64,000 bases of DNA from Lepidostoma basale (taxonomy: Eukaryota; Arthropoda; Insecta; Trichoptera; Lepidostomatidae), in NCBI GenBank assembly GCA_022606425.2, contig JAHDVF020001501.1:1302001-1366000 (forward strand). Reading direction: 5' to 3'. The notes beneath the pieces were generated by a model. That model was not told where the DNA came from. It did not search any database and saw nothing but the letters and a program-made list of their open reading frames with translations. The position numbers and the translations under genes are program-made. Below are positions 1-11,193 of the stretch, piece after piece (positions within the stretch are counted from its first letter, which is position 1; each line of letters opens with the position of its first letter).

Positions 1-249
1 TTTGTTTTATGCGAGGGCTAGATGTGTGGCCCGGAGTGCTCCTCCGAAGAGGGCAAGGGAAGATTTAAGGTTTATTCTTGTTTAGGGAATGGAAAACCAG
101 TTAGGGTTGGCATTGTAGAGTATGATGGGATCAATCTTATTGTTTTAAAAATCTATTTCCGAGAGGAAGAGAAGAGAGCAGCGCCTCGATGCAGTTATTG
201 TGCTGTTATACAAGGAAAAAATATACCCAAATATAATAGAAATTACGCA

Positions 250-546
250 ACCAAACTGCTAAGCATGTGAGGTGAGTTGTGTACTCATTGCCAACTATGT
301 ATCATATATTATAAATCATTGTCATGATTTATAATACATGATACATACATTTTTTAGTACCCAAAGATCTAGCTCATAGCAATGTTGAGTGAGGGAATGG
401 AAAAATATATCCAGACATGGTAGAAACTAACCAAACTGCTAAAGCATGTAAGGTGAGTTGTGCACTCATTGCCACCCTGTCATGATTTACAATAAACATT
501 TGCTATAGTACCTGAAGATCCAGCTCATGGCAGCGTTGAGCAAGGG
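250..546. repeat. Partial tandem duplication at the hook exon 5 / intron boundary
   Basis: Two diverged copies, about 250-395 and 430-546, share the block ccaaactgctaa(a)gcatgt followed by ggtgagttgtg and actcattgcca. Both end in similarity to the 3' end of hook exon 5 (agctcatrgcar.gttgag). Only the 430-546 copy joins the intact exon. The other has lost a clear donor (the minus strand reads tttgggtact), so it looks like a decayed exon-end duplicate. Bases 1-249 show no gene I can support. Confidence 0.6.
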
Positions 547-3406
547 CATCTCGAGCTTCGAGATCAGACTGGAATCTTGCAACATTCCCTCCCATCTCAA
601 AACTCAAACTGGATCGATTACGGTTATGGATGCAGCTTTCTAATTCCTAAAAATGCAATCATTGATTTATATTATGCTTTTGAAAATGCTTCAGAATTTT
701 AAATAACAAATTTTTTTATTAGTTTACTTTACTTAGCAGTCTATTAAATACTTTTGGTCCCCTGTTCCGTTTTATTGTATCAATTATTACATTTTGATTA
801 TATGATCTCACATCTCTCAAATCAGAAGTGGGGTGGGGTAAAACTTCCCAATTGAGTGATTCCAAATACGTTTTGATTGGCTGCGCAACATGTGGACGAG
901 CATCGTCATGCAGGAGAATACCTTTGTCATGTCTGGAGTAGTAGTGGGCATGCTTTTTCTTGAGTGAATCTCATCAAATGTGTTCGGTAGACAGCCCCAG
1001 TAATGGTTTCGTTCGGTTTGAGCAACTCATAATACACGACACCAAGCTGATCTCACCATATACACAATAAGAGTTTTTTCCATGAATATTTGGCTTAGCT
1101 GTAGATATTGAAACTTGGCCAGGTGTTTTCCATGAATTTTTCCTTTTTGCCTTCTCTGAATCTTGATCCAATAATGCTACCAATTCAGAGTCTTCGTACA
1201 CTTCATGTACTTTCCGCTACATTCTTTGTCTTCGATGTCAAATTCAGCATTCTTAATTTTTTTTAAACACTCAACGAATTTTCTCACCCAGAGCAGCCTC
1301 ACAATATGCTCCTACAAGCAATCGATGCACCCCAGCTGCAGATTTCTTCAAATTGAAGAAGTAAAAAATCGTTCCCGCAAATGACCCTTATTCGGCTGAA
1401 AACTCGAAATTTTCGCATTGTACTGATAAAAATTCACTAATATTTTAATGTTGTGTTGTTGACAGACGTCCTACCTTCCGATAATGATGTTTTATATGTA
1501 ACAATTTTAACGGCAACCTACTAAGTAATTTACTAATTTTAACCATCACTTATTTTGTCAAACGGCGGAATCTTAGAATTGTGCTTTCAGCGTTGCGGGT
1601 CAGTTGGCATGGAATAGCCTCCATGTTAGTATAAAGTATGAGGATAGTGATGTTAAATTTAGGAAACTTCTAAAGACTGCATTGTTCGGTCAGTCTTTTC
1701 CTAGTGCACCCTTGGAATAATTGATTTTATCAAAATAATAAAATAATAATAATACCATATTAAGATTAAGTACCTGAATGGCTTGCATGATTGATCTTTG
1801 GCACGAGACTTCCATGTCCATGATACGCGTGATGTACTCCTGCTTTTGTTCACAGTTCACTGCGCAACCTAGATCCAGTACATTGGAAGTATTATTATTT
1901 TTACATTTGAAAATGCATTAACTTTGTTAATGAGAGACCTTTCCTCGCAAGATACTTATATAGATATATTTCATTAAGATCATTATCTGGAAATGATATA
2001 TTCCAATTTTTTTTAATATATTACCCAGTATAAGCTGTAATAATCGTCCAAGTTCATTGAGGTCTCCTTTCTCCGCTATTTTACCCACATCTGGTTTCGG
2101 AAATTCTATTAAGCTTACATTCAAGACATCCTGGTAGTAATCTGAAAATAAACATATTTTTACATACTTCGAACATATTTTAAGGGATCATTCTGGTTTA
2201 TAACTTTCAAAAAATCTTTTTTTTTTACATTTTTAGAAAGTACATACAATATGTATTTTCGACACTTGATCAAACTAAATGTGCAAATATTAGACAAAAA
2301 ATTATCAATAAAAATGCGATTTTTTTTTAAAGTTACCTACTTAAGAAATAGGGGCGCTTTATTTTTTTTTAATTGAAAAACTCATATTTTGTTTTTTTAG
2401 TTTTTTCTCTTCAAGTAAGAGGCGTATTTTCTTCAAATTAGCCTCATTTGAAAGCTAGAAATTCAACTAGCTAAAAAAAACTAACAATATCGAACAGAAA
2501 CGTATTAAAGAAAAAATAATAATTATTTATTTTAGATCTGTAACTTTAAAACTGGGTCATTCAAGTTTTTACATGTTTTATTAAATTTCGTGATATCTAC
2601 AAATTCTCAAAAATTACTATGGGTCTATCTATTTTCGTTGTCATAATATTCACCGCCAAACTAGATAAGGACAATGCAATTGTTTTATTAGTTAGCGCCA
2701 CTTCTACCCAAGTTAATGATCGAAAGAGATAGATACATTACAGCTGGAACGCGGTACTTTGGCGATTTAATGCACTCCGTTCACCAGTTGTTTATGGTAA
2801 GAAAAAAATACAGAAGTTTTTTATGTTTTTCAAAAGGGCATTCGTTGGGCTTAACAAACCTTATATCAATATCTATAATAGTATTTTCATTTTTAAAAAA
2901 GTATTTTTTTCGAGCGTGTAAACCAGATGATCCCTTAGTATACTAATATTACAAAATAATCTACAATATTAATTAAAATTATATTTGAAAGTCAAGCAAT
3001 CTAGACACATCATACAAAAAGCGGACAATGTATTATGAATACCACATTTGTATATTCCCTTGAAAGAGATACACATATCATACCTATGACGCGTTCCACA
3101 ATCTTCTTGAGATTGCTTACTTTAAGGCGCCAGTTACTCCCAACATCTGGTTTGATTTTCGAATTCCAATTGGGTGTAAAAAAATCCGGAGCGATTTGAG
3201 TTAGCGCTTCTGCCATCAAGACTCCATCGAAAATTTCTACAAAATAAATGTCTACATTATAAAAAGAAGAGATAATAAATTATCATAATAACATTATCTC
3301 CATCATTGTGTACTTCACCATTTGTTGTATTGTACGTAGTTCCAAGATTTAGAGTTCTTAGCCATTCTACTAAATTATCACACAAAGCCGAGTGATTAAT
3401 TTCCAT
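512..3406 (-). CDS. hook: Hook microtubule-linker protein, N-terminal exons (partial)
   Basis: Hook proteins link cargo to dynein and microtubules through an N-terminal calponin-homology-like Hook domain and a long coiled coil. Five coding exons join in phase on the minus strand: 3319-3406 (ATG at 3406), 3084-3236, 2025-2141, 1774-1868 and 512-646, giving 196 codons before the window ends. Recognisable family segments are [14 protein letters not shown] in exon 1, [10 protein letters not shown] and [15 protein letters not shown] in exon 2, [10 protein letters not shown] in exon 3 and [12 protein letters not shown] in exon 4. Exon 5 ([10 protein letters not shown]...) begins the more variable, probably coiled-coil region. 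Every junction has AG/GT and phases agree. The exon 1 donor (AAT G|gtgaag) was chosen because it keeps frame into exon 2. The remaining two thirds of the protein should lie left of base 1. The first intron is short; the others contain transposon debris. Confidence 0.88.
840..1450 (-). mobile_element. Decayed mariner transposase remnant in hook intron 4
   Basis: On the minus strand, broken frames give a mariner-like order: a fragment resembling the W..PG(Q/H) region, then [19 protein letters not shown], then [19 protein letters not shown], which contains the second catalytic aspartate context, and then LNWEVLPHP. Several frameshifts and stops interrupt it and I see no clear terminal inverted repeats. 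It lies in the intron between hook exons 4 and 5. Confidence 0.7.
1575..1735 (+). mobile_element. 3' end remnant of a non-LTR element
   Basis: Plus-strand translation gives [12 protein letters not shown] followed by [17 protein letters not shown] and SAPLE-stop, then an ATT/AAAT-rich tail. This resembles the C terminus of CR1/L2-like reverse transcriptases (SVAGP..WNSLP...FK..LKT.LF). A related remnant lies at 37205-37490. Confidence 0.55.
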
Positions 3407-3638
3407 AATATAACTGAGGGATTTTTGCTTTCGCAATCTACATAAATAAGAATATCCGAAACAATTTTTTTATCGAATGCCACTTTTACGAAATATGACA
3501 ACCAAGATCCGATTCATTATCTTTATTAATCCATAGAAACAATATGTCAAATGTAGCACTGGTGAAAGTTTGATAGGGATGGATATATATATTTTTTGTT
3601 GTAATCGTCATTTGGTTAATTTTCTCATAAATACTGAT

Positions 3639-3710
3639 ATTGATATAGCCATGTTTCATGGCATAATAAGTGAGATTGATATAGCCATGTTTCATAGCAT
3701 AATAGGTGAG
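3639..3710. repeat. 36-bp tandem repeat, two units
   Basis: Two nearly identical 36-bp units (3639-3674 and 3675-3710), each beginning attgatatagccatgtttca and ending gtgag. Because 36 is divisible by three, spurious ORFs run through it on both strands. It lies upstream of the hook start codon. Confidence 0.75.
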
Positions 3711-3793
3711 ATTGCACTGGACAAATTTTACATGACCGAAAATACGTTTTCTCTCTGGAGGCTTGTTTGATCTTAGTTAAGTTTAATTTTAAT

Positions 3794-6532
3794 AAGACCT
3801 GGAAGGTACGAAGGAATTTGGCGTTGGCTTTTTGATGAGCAGTGAATTTCGGAAATCTCTTCTGGACTGGAGACCTGTCTCGGACAGAATCATTGTTGCA
3901 AGATTCCACTCTGCAGTTCGGAAAGTCTCTGTGGTACAGTGCTATGCCCCCACAAACATGTCCCAAGATAGCGATAAGGACAAATTCTACGACCAGCTTG
4001 CTACCACCCTGGCATCCATCAAGCGGCAGGATATTGTGATGATACTAGGAGACTTTAATGCCCAGGTTGGCGCAGAGAATACGCACTTGGAACGCTTCAT
4101 GGGTAAGCACGGCATGGGCACTAGGAACGATAACGGGCAGCGTTTTATTGACTGGTAATCGGAGGTACGATGTTTCCACATAGAGATTGCCACAAATATA
4201 CATGGAACCATCCAAACGGAGTAAACAAAAACCAGATTGACCATATTGCCATAGCCTGCAAATGGAAAAGGTCTCTGCTCGATGTTAGGAACAAGAGAGG
4301 GGCTGACGTAGACTCTGATCACCATTTGGTGCTGGCAGAGTTGCGTCTAAAGCTGGCTGTCCCTAAATCTCTCTCAAAGAGGGTAACGAGACGTTTCGAT
4401 GTGACCAAGCTGCAGGATGAAGACGTCCGAAATGAGTACCAGTTGGAACTCGCTAACAGGTTCAGTGCTCTCGACGTTGCGGATATGGATACACACGAGG
4501 CATGGGGTCAGATCTCAGAGGTCTTCTCGGATGTTAATGGCAGACTTTTGGGCCACAATACTAATAAGAAGAAGCCCTGGATGTCTGACGCCAGTTGGGG
4601 ACTGATCGAGCGACGGAACGAAATAAATCAGCAACTGCTGCAGGCACAGACTCGGGCAGAAAAGGAGACACTGCAGGAAGATCGTAAAGAATGTCGCAAA
4701 TTTATAAAGCGACGCATCAGAGAGGACAAGCGCTTGTACATATCTAATTTGGCAAATCAAGCACAGTCTGCTGCAGCCCGGAAAAATTTTGGAGATGTGT
4801 ACAAGATTACCAAGCAACTCTCTGGAGACGTTTTCTCGCATCGTGTTAATCGCCCTATTAGAGTCAGGTTGGGAGTACCAATTGCCTCCTTAGACAAGCA
4901 GCTGGCTCGATGGCACGATCATTTCTCAGGCATCCTCAGCAATGTTCCAGACGCCGCAACTGCCCCACAAACGGAGGAACCCAATCAGCCCTTGCTGCAA
5001 ATCGCTACTCACCCTCCTACGCAAACCGAAATAATGTCAGCAATCCGCTCTCTAAAGAACAATAAGGCTCCTGGCAGTGACGGGATTGTGGCTGAGATGC
5101 TCAAGGCAAGCGAGACCTCCTCAACGAGCATCCTGGCCCCTCTGTTGGAACGCATATGGATCTCAGAGAGGCTGCCACCCGCCTGGAAGGAAGGACTCCT
5201 TGTAACAGTGCCCAAAAAGGGAGACCTGAGCAACTGTAACAACTGGAGGGGAATCACTATCCTTTCATCCTTGCGAGAATTATACTGAGGAGAATGACTA
5301 GTGCACTCGAAGGAGGTATGCGAGAGGAACAGGCTGGCTTCCGAAGTGGCCGGTCTTGCGTTGAGCACATAAATACACTCCGCATCATAATTGAAGAGGC
5401 CTCTGAATGGCAGTACAGCATGTACCTAACGTTCGTCGACTTTGAAAAGGCCTTCGATACATTATCGTGGACTTCAATCTGGTCAACTCTCATTAGCAGA
5501 GGAGTCCCACAGAGGATTGTGAATATCATCAGGGCAATGTATGACGGTTGTTCTTGTCGTGTAGTGCACCAGGGCAAACTCTCCGAGGCCATCAAACTGA
5601 GTGCGGGAGTGCGACAGGGATGTCTACTATCACCCCTGCTCTTCATAGTGGTTCTGGAGGATGTGTTGCGCCGTTCTTTCGACGGTCCCCGTGGCATTCC
5701 ATGGATGCGTGATACCCAGTTGGAGGATCTGGATTATGCTGATGACCTCTGTTTGTTTTCGGTAAACCGGGTGGATGCGGAGCGGAAACTTTGTAGACTT
5801 CACGAGGAAGCGGCAAAAGTAGGTCTCAAGATTAACATGTCCAAGACAGTAGACCTACGAGTGTCCACAAATGACTCCACCCCAATCTTGCTCAACGGTG
5901 TCCCCCTTGTGACCACGACCAGCTTCTGCTACCTCGGTAGTATGATAGCAGGCTCGGGAGGTACGGAGGAGGATGTAGCCAGCAGACTTGACAAGGCAAG
6001 GGGAGCTTTCGCTATGCTTCGCCCTGTATGGCGCTCCGGTATCATTTCGAGAAAGCTCAAGCTCCAAGTATTCAGAAGTAACGTTAAAAGCGTACTGCTG
6101 TACGGATGTGAGACTTGGAAGTCTACCGCAGACGTTATTGGTAAACTCCAGGTGTTTATAAATAGGTGCCTTCGCTCAATATTCAAAATCTATTGGCCCC
6201 AAACAGTGTCAAATGCCGTTCTCTGGGCCATGGCAGGCGAAAAGCCAATTAGAGAACAAGTCGCTAGGCGCAAGTGGCAGTGGATCGGTCACACTCTGAG
6301 ACGGAACCCAGCCTGCATCGCTCAGGGCGCACTAGACTGGTCCCCTATGGGGGGAAAGAGAAAGCGAGGCAGACCTAGAGCCACCTGGAGAAGAACCCTG
6401 CAGGACGAGGTTAAGGCAGCAGGTCTCACTTGGGACGATGTTAAGCATCAGGCATGCGATAGAGTCGGGTGGAGAAGATTCCTTGAGGCCCTATGCACCA
6501 CGGAGGTGTGACAGGACAAAAAGAAGAAGAAG
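3794..6532 (+). mobile_element. 5'-truncated LINE with 15-bp target-site duplication
   Basis: A non-LTR retrotransposon copy lies between two exact copies of aagtttaattttaat (3779-3793 and 6533-6547). The element begins inside the apurinic-type endonuclease and ends in an aag-rich tail, as expected for target-primed reverse transcription with 5' truncation. Its proteins are described in the separate entry. The family looks RTE-like from the endonuclease/RT layout and the C-terminal GKRKRGRP...TWRR motif, but I cannot fix the clade without a phylogeny. Confidence 0.9.
3832..6511 (+). pseudogene. LINE endonuclease-reverse transcriptase, frameshifted
   Basis: Three open segments in three frames make up one broken ORF. 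3832-4158 is an endonuclease piece containing LGDFNAQVG. 4170-5288 holds the end of the endonuclease (QIDHI, SDHHLV), a linker, and RT motifs up to KNNKAPGSDGI and NNWRGITIL. 5294-6511 has EQAGFRSGRSC, VDFEKAFD, AGVRQGCLLSPLL, the catalytic LDYADDLCLFS box, and the C-terminal WQWIGHTLRR and KRKRGRPRATWRR. Frameshifts near 4160 and 5280 prevent a single product. At the second site a short deletion is apparent between ITILS and the LARII-type continuation, compared with the copy near 34080. Confidence 0.9.
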
Positions 6533-6639
6533 AAGTTTAATTTTAATTAGTGATAAGACTATGAAAAACAATAATCGTGGATAGGAAAAACAATAATAGT
6601 GTTTAAGGAAGTGAAGTGACAATTGTAATAAGAAAATAG

Positions 6640-7260
6640 CGTTCTGCCCCGGTATTGCAATTCAGTTAGGTACTGCCGGGCCCAATTTTCGTGAGTGACC
6701 ACACTTTGGGGGAGGATGACCTAACCCCCTCACCCTGCGATTTGGAGCTCGAGTCGCCAGGAGTCAGTCTACCACCGGCCCTCGGGAAGGAACATCTCTC
6801 CCCGGCGAACGCGCGCTGGGGAGATAATCTCAAAAGATCACGAGTAGTCTGTCACCGGCTTACGGTGGAAGTGAACCTAAACGAGGAGGAGATCGTGATA
6901 TACGTGCCGCATGGCGCCAGCAACCAAGGGCCAGATTATCATCATTGAGGCCCGATGCTGGCCACTGCTGTCGCTGCGAAGGGGCCCGCACCATCCGCGG
7001 TCCATCATCCGCGTGATGCTAGTCCTCAGGCTGGCCAACCCGCCGCACCGTCACGCCGGCTTCCATCAGCGTCAGTCCTCGCCAGAGATCACTGCTTTCG
7101 TTAGTTACGTTAGTTTTAATTCGTTGGCCAACGTATAGCATGTGAGTCCCCTTTAGTTCATAAGTAATCTTGTTTCTTTATTTTGTGTCATTAAATTTAA
7201 TTGTAAATAGTAAATATTGGTTTCAATTTCATATCACTGTACATCCCGGAGCATCTCAGA
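6640..7260. repeat. GC-rich island of unknown type, intergenic
   Basis: A clearly GC-richer stretch follows the LINE, with short open frames but no recognisable protein. Its right part (ttcgttggccaacgtatagcatgt) resembles the end of the 9240-9560 island (gtcgctggccagtattagcatgt). The two may therefore be decayed copies of one element, possibly LTR-type. The rest of 6548-7860 shows nothing I recognise. Confidence 0.35.
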
Positions 7261-7969
7261 GATCACATACTGATGTTAAATTAGCAAAGCACATGGGCAA
7301 TATACGTTGGGAGGAGTTGTTTCGAGATCGGGAATGAGATAGAGTAATATATCGTTTTTCACCCCGTGACAGCAACGTACACCTAACACTACGATTAGAA
7401 ATTTTTAGTACATAAAAAAATACATGTGATGTAACCATATATTTTGTGAAGCTGCAATAATTAAATTAATGTAGGAAATTACTATCATCCCCAGGTTGGT
7501 CAAAGTTTTAAGTACTCTAATTTTATGGGAGTGGCAACAGTGAAGAGTTTTTACGGTGGCAATAGGGAATGTAAGCAAGCCGTTTGAATTTGGGAATCAC
7601 GACCAGGTATAGAGCCACAAACGTAAGCTGGCGGTGGTGCAAATGTGAACTAAACGCCAAATGTCAATGTGACAGATTTGAGGTTTTGTTTGAATCGTCG
7701 CCGGGATTTTTAGGTTTCTTTATTAATTTTAGATTTACAATGCCCAAAGTTATAAAAATCAGTATAAGAGAGACTATTCTAAAAGTTAAACCTCTTTCGT
7801 GAAGAAGAGCAGAGAATATTTGCACCATTAATTCCATTCGAAAAAGACAAGGCGCGTATTGGTAAAATGACAGATAAGTGTTGTTATCCGTAGAGATTAA
7901 ATAACCGATTTATGATTAGTGAATAATAATAAAAATACGTAATGTATATTTTGTATTGATTTTATAGGT

Positions 7970-8156
7970 GTATCTGTGTACATTCGGTCCAGAGAATTGT
8001 TACCATGGGAAATGCAGTCGCGAGTACTTAATAAACGAGATATTTGGCTAGATGAAGACGAGGAATTTCTTTTTTCAATTGATGGTGACACTAAATCATC
8101 AAACTCTTCAGATGAGGAATGTGATTATGCTAATGATGAAAACGGAGTTCATTGAT
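7970..8156 (+). mobile_element. Transposase C-terminal tail fragment
   Basis: Reads RVLNKRDIWLDEDEEFLFSI and continues into an acidic, serine-rich tail (SSNSSDEEC...NDENGVH-stop). The fragment aacgagat..tgg.taga.gaagatgaggaatt recurs at 9210-9255 after a better transposase fragment, so this is probably the tail of the same DDE transposase family. Confidence 0.45.
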
Positions 8157-8340
8157 GGATCACACTTATTCAAAATTATGTTGTCGGCTATTTAATTGTT
8201 TTAACGTGTTTTGTATTCAATTCAGTTATGTAAAATATTTGTTGAAATAAAATCATTTAAGTGTTTGTGATTGTATTTTTTAACTACCACTATGAAATTG
8301 TTTGATTAGAATTATTTTAAATAAAAAAAAATTTCAAATT

Positions 8341-8880
8341 TAATTGTATCTCAATAGAGACGAAGACGCAAACTGAATATGGATGATCAAGGTGTTTACA
8401 GGACTTATGACCTGTCATTGGTTGGGTTAAGCGCACGCTTTATGTAATTGCAACATTCCCCATTCCACCTTTGTTATGATCATGCATGACAAATTTTTGG
8501 AAGATGTATATATACTTCAAAATCCATACCTATCTTCACGTGTCAGTTTCAATTATCCATCTATGTAGATTTGGTTGCACTTGTGAATACATTCAAGATT
8601 AACTTATACAACCGACCCACTAACGCCATCTATGGAGAATGATTTTCAGCATTTAGCAAACTACCTTATTAACACAATGCGAAGGCTGTAGCCCATAAAC
8701 GCATTGTTTTTTAGAAGTCGCCAGGAGTATTATTCCATTCTAATTGCCAAATAGTTGACCAGAATAATTTCAAATATTTTTGTGAATGTATACTTATACT
8801 TGTATACGAAATTCTGGATTTTCACCAAAGGGTGGTCAATTCGTATACAAGTATAAGTATACATTCACAAAATTTTTTTT
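8341..8880 (+). repeat. Unclassified repeat family R1, copy 1
   Basis: About 540 bp, starting near taattgtatctcaatagaga and containing ggacttatgacctgtcattg. It ends in a palindrome whose arms are gtgaatgtatacttatacttg...ttcgtatacaagtataagtatacattcac (8789-8873). The same modules recur at 16158-16662 and 22280-24205. No coding potential is seen. Confidence 0.75.
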
Positions 8881-8899
8881 TTTTTTTAATTATTACATA

Positions 8900-9255
8900 A
8901 ATCGTTTTTGTGCCGTTTTTATTTTATCTCGGAATAATAAAATTAAATAAAAAGCCTACAGTCTATGAAATTGATAATCTTCTTGGACAACATAGACACA
9001 GAGTTCTACGATTGCCTCCGTATCATTGCAACTTGAACCCAATCGTGTTGATTTGGAGTTCGGTAAAAAGAAAAGTAGCAGGAAATAATATTGGCCGGGA
9101 AAAATCAGATATTCCAGAATTAATAAAATATGCATTTCAATCAATAAGTGTATCGGAATGGAAAGCGCACTGCGACCATGTTTTTTTATTTGGAACAAGA
9201 ATATAATTAACGAGATGGTTGTCTAGATAAAGATGAGGAATTTTTATTTTCTATC
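8900..9255 (+). mobile_element. C-terminal fragment of a DDE (IS630/Tc1-type) transposase
   Basis: The open frame 8910-9206 contains HRHRVLRLPPYHCNLNPIVLIW followed by SVKRKVAGNNIG. This matches the third catalytic region of Tc1/mariner-superfamily DDE transposases (LPPY...LNPIE..W...K), but the expected glutamate reads valine (NPIVLIW). Everything upstream of this motif is missing. Confidence 0.7.
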
Positions 9256-9560
9256 GAGGGAAGAACTCCGCGTAGTGGCCACCAGCCTTGGTGCCCGGCG
9301 AGAGAAGGAGTCATCAAAGACCAGGCCGTCCACCCTTTCTCGTGGCGCTGAGACGGAAGCGAGAGCCGATGCAGCCTGAGGAATCCTTCGCGTTGCCCTC
9401 CTGACAAGGGAGATCAAACAGACATCGACGCCATCAGCAGCCTGATACAGACCGACCCGGATCTGGTACCATGAGCCCAGCAATATAGTTTGTGATAGTA
9501 TAATATTATATTAAGTCGCTGGCCAGTATTAGCATGTAAGATTGTTCCATAAGATAAGCT
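9256..9560. repeat. Second GC-rich island, unknown type
   Basis: A GC-rich segment directly downstream of the transposase fragment. Its 3' part shares the ctggccagtattagcatgt-like block with the island at 6640-7260. Open frames on both strands reflect composition and have no recognisable product. From about 9560 to 10110 I see nothing but AT-rich sequence. Confidence 0.35.
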
Positions 9561-10189
9561 ATCTTTTAATTTCGTAGTTTCAAAAATGTTTGTGATTGTT
9601 TTGTTCTCGATAAATACCTGTATAGTTCTTTTCGAAAATTTGACGTTTTAATCATCCACACACTTTTCGACCGAACGAATCAAATTGAATCAATCATTTT
9701 TTTCTCTTAGGGCAATTTGGTATCGGTGCGTCGAGGAATGGTCATCTAATTTTAATATCTACATGATTTTAATTTTATTGTTTCTTGCCTATCCTCCCTC
9801 CCCCCTCCAAGGATCACATGTTTATATAATATTTAATTCACTTTTCATCAAAGTACCAAAAATTTTACAATACATACTTGATACGGGGAGGCGAAAAGAA
9901 GGAAGGCGGGGAATAAAATAAATAAGACTTTGATATCAAAATTAAATGACCATTCCTTGACCCAGCCGTCATCAAATTTGGGTTGAGAAGTTTGTAGATG
10001 CGGAAATGATAATCAATCTGCTTTTTTTATAACTATTTATTGAACAAAGATTAACCTATGAAATTACTCTAGACTTTAAAAATAAATGACTTACTTGCTA
10101 GGGCTTAAATCTTTTATCGGCCATTGGGTTCAATGGCACGACATGGAAGGTCCTGGTCCTGGGCTGATGGCGGGACGTCATCTGGATCA

Positions 10190-10390
10190 TTTCCTTGGAG
10201 CCGCGGAGACATCGTAGATGCTTGACTGTAGGTCGGAGACAGCAGCGTACATCCATCGGGACGGAAGCGACGGCACCGGAGGGGGCGCTGGACTGCTGGT
10301 CGGAGACGGCAGTGTCCGTGCATCGGACCAAAGTGGCGGCATCGGAGGATAGGCTGCATACGTGGATGACGGCGAGTGAGGCCCTCCGCA
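10190..10390. repeat. GC-rich diverged tandem repeat (about 67-bp units)
   Basis: Two full units and a partial third share ct(g)ctggtcggagac.gcag and ggcggcatcggag-type blocks. Several frames stay open on both strands because of this periodicity. It abuts the LINE tail at 10398. Confidence 0.5.
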
Positions 10391-10397
10391 AGGGCGA

Positions 10398-10515
10398 GCG
10401 TGCATGTTATGATGTATGAATGTAGAGGAAACTAGAGAGGTATGTCAGGACAGAGCAGTATGGCGGTCCATCCTCTCTTCCTACACCTACAGGAAATGGC
10501 GTAATGGTTAGTTAG
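10398..10515 (+). mobile_element. 3' tail remnant of the LINE family seen at 20975-22262
   Basis: Carries gtatgaatgtagaggaaactagagagg, then tggcggtccatcctctct, then a cctacacctacaggaaatgg-type end. It matches in order the 3' end of the element at 22140-22262. Only the tail remains. Confidence 0.65.
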
Positions 10516-10789
10516 ATAATATCTAAATGTTGGTCAAGCTGTATAATATTGTTTATCAACTACGCAATATATCTGTGGCAATGTAGAATACCTATTATCT
10601 AAGCATTATTGTTGTAATCTATGATTTTGGGCTGGCGTGTTTTTTTTCAGGCAGACATTTAACATTTATGTCCACAAATATTGTTCTGTTTAAATCAAAT
10701 TTTATATATACTTTCGCAAATGTACGAATTCAATTATAGAATCCTTATCCGCCCAATAAAAACAGGTATGTTTGCGGCACTGTGTCGTT

Positions 10790-10860
10790 TTTAACTCGCG
10801 TTGTGAATGTACCCATTTCAAAATGGCGGCGCGCATTGAAAATGAAGAAAATTGTTATAC
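10790..10860 (+). promoter_or_regulatory. Putative proximal promoter region of the pps-type gene
   Basis: A locally GC-richer stretch 300-400 bp upstream of the pps start codon contains caaaatggcggc at about 10820, the shape of a YY1/Pleiohomeotic (GCCATnTT) site common just downstream of animal start sites. This is inference only; no TATA box or mapped start is available. Confidence 0.3.
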
Positions 10861-11193
10861 TTCCTTAAATCATTGTGTTAATTTATAAATTAAGTGTTTT
10901 GCAAAATACAGTATATGTATTTCATAAAATCTTTATTCTACCCGTTCTATTGCCGGGTCGACAACCAATGTTGTTTCGCTCAGTTTACCTCGGTTTGCGC
11001 GCTTTTTTATAATCGTTGATACATTTTGATTATTTATTTTTCACTCATTTGATACACACCCATCGACGTAATAGAAAGTTTTCGAAACACATTTCACGCG
11101 TTATGTAGTTATTGTTTTTGTTTACATGTGATGTTAAAAATAATTTGTCTTGTTTATTTATATTTCAGATTTTGGTACCAACTGCATTTTAAA

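Noticed and set aside
22..270. 82-codon ATG frame at the left edge
   Set aside because: No recognisable motif, overlaps a decayed duplication, and sits within or next to hook intronic sequence on the other strand.
3625..3966. 113-aa minus-strand frame upstream of the LINE
   Set aside because: Covers the 36-bp tandem repeat and the antisense of the LINE endonuclease; not a gene.
10098..10405. Several overlapping open frames on both strands near 10.1-10.4 kb
   Set aside because: They arise from the GC-rich 67-bp repeat units; no frame shows protein-like sequence or splice context.
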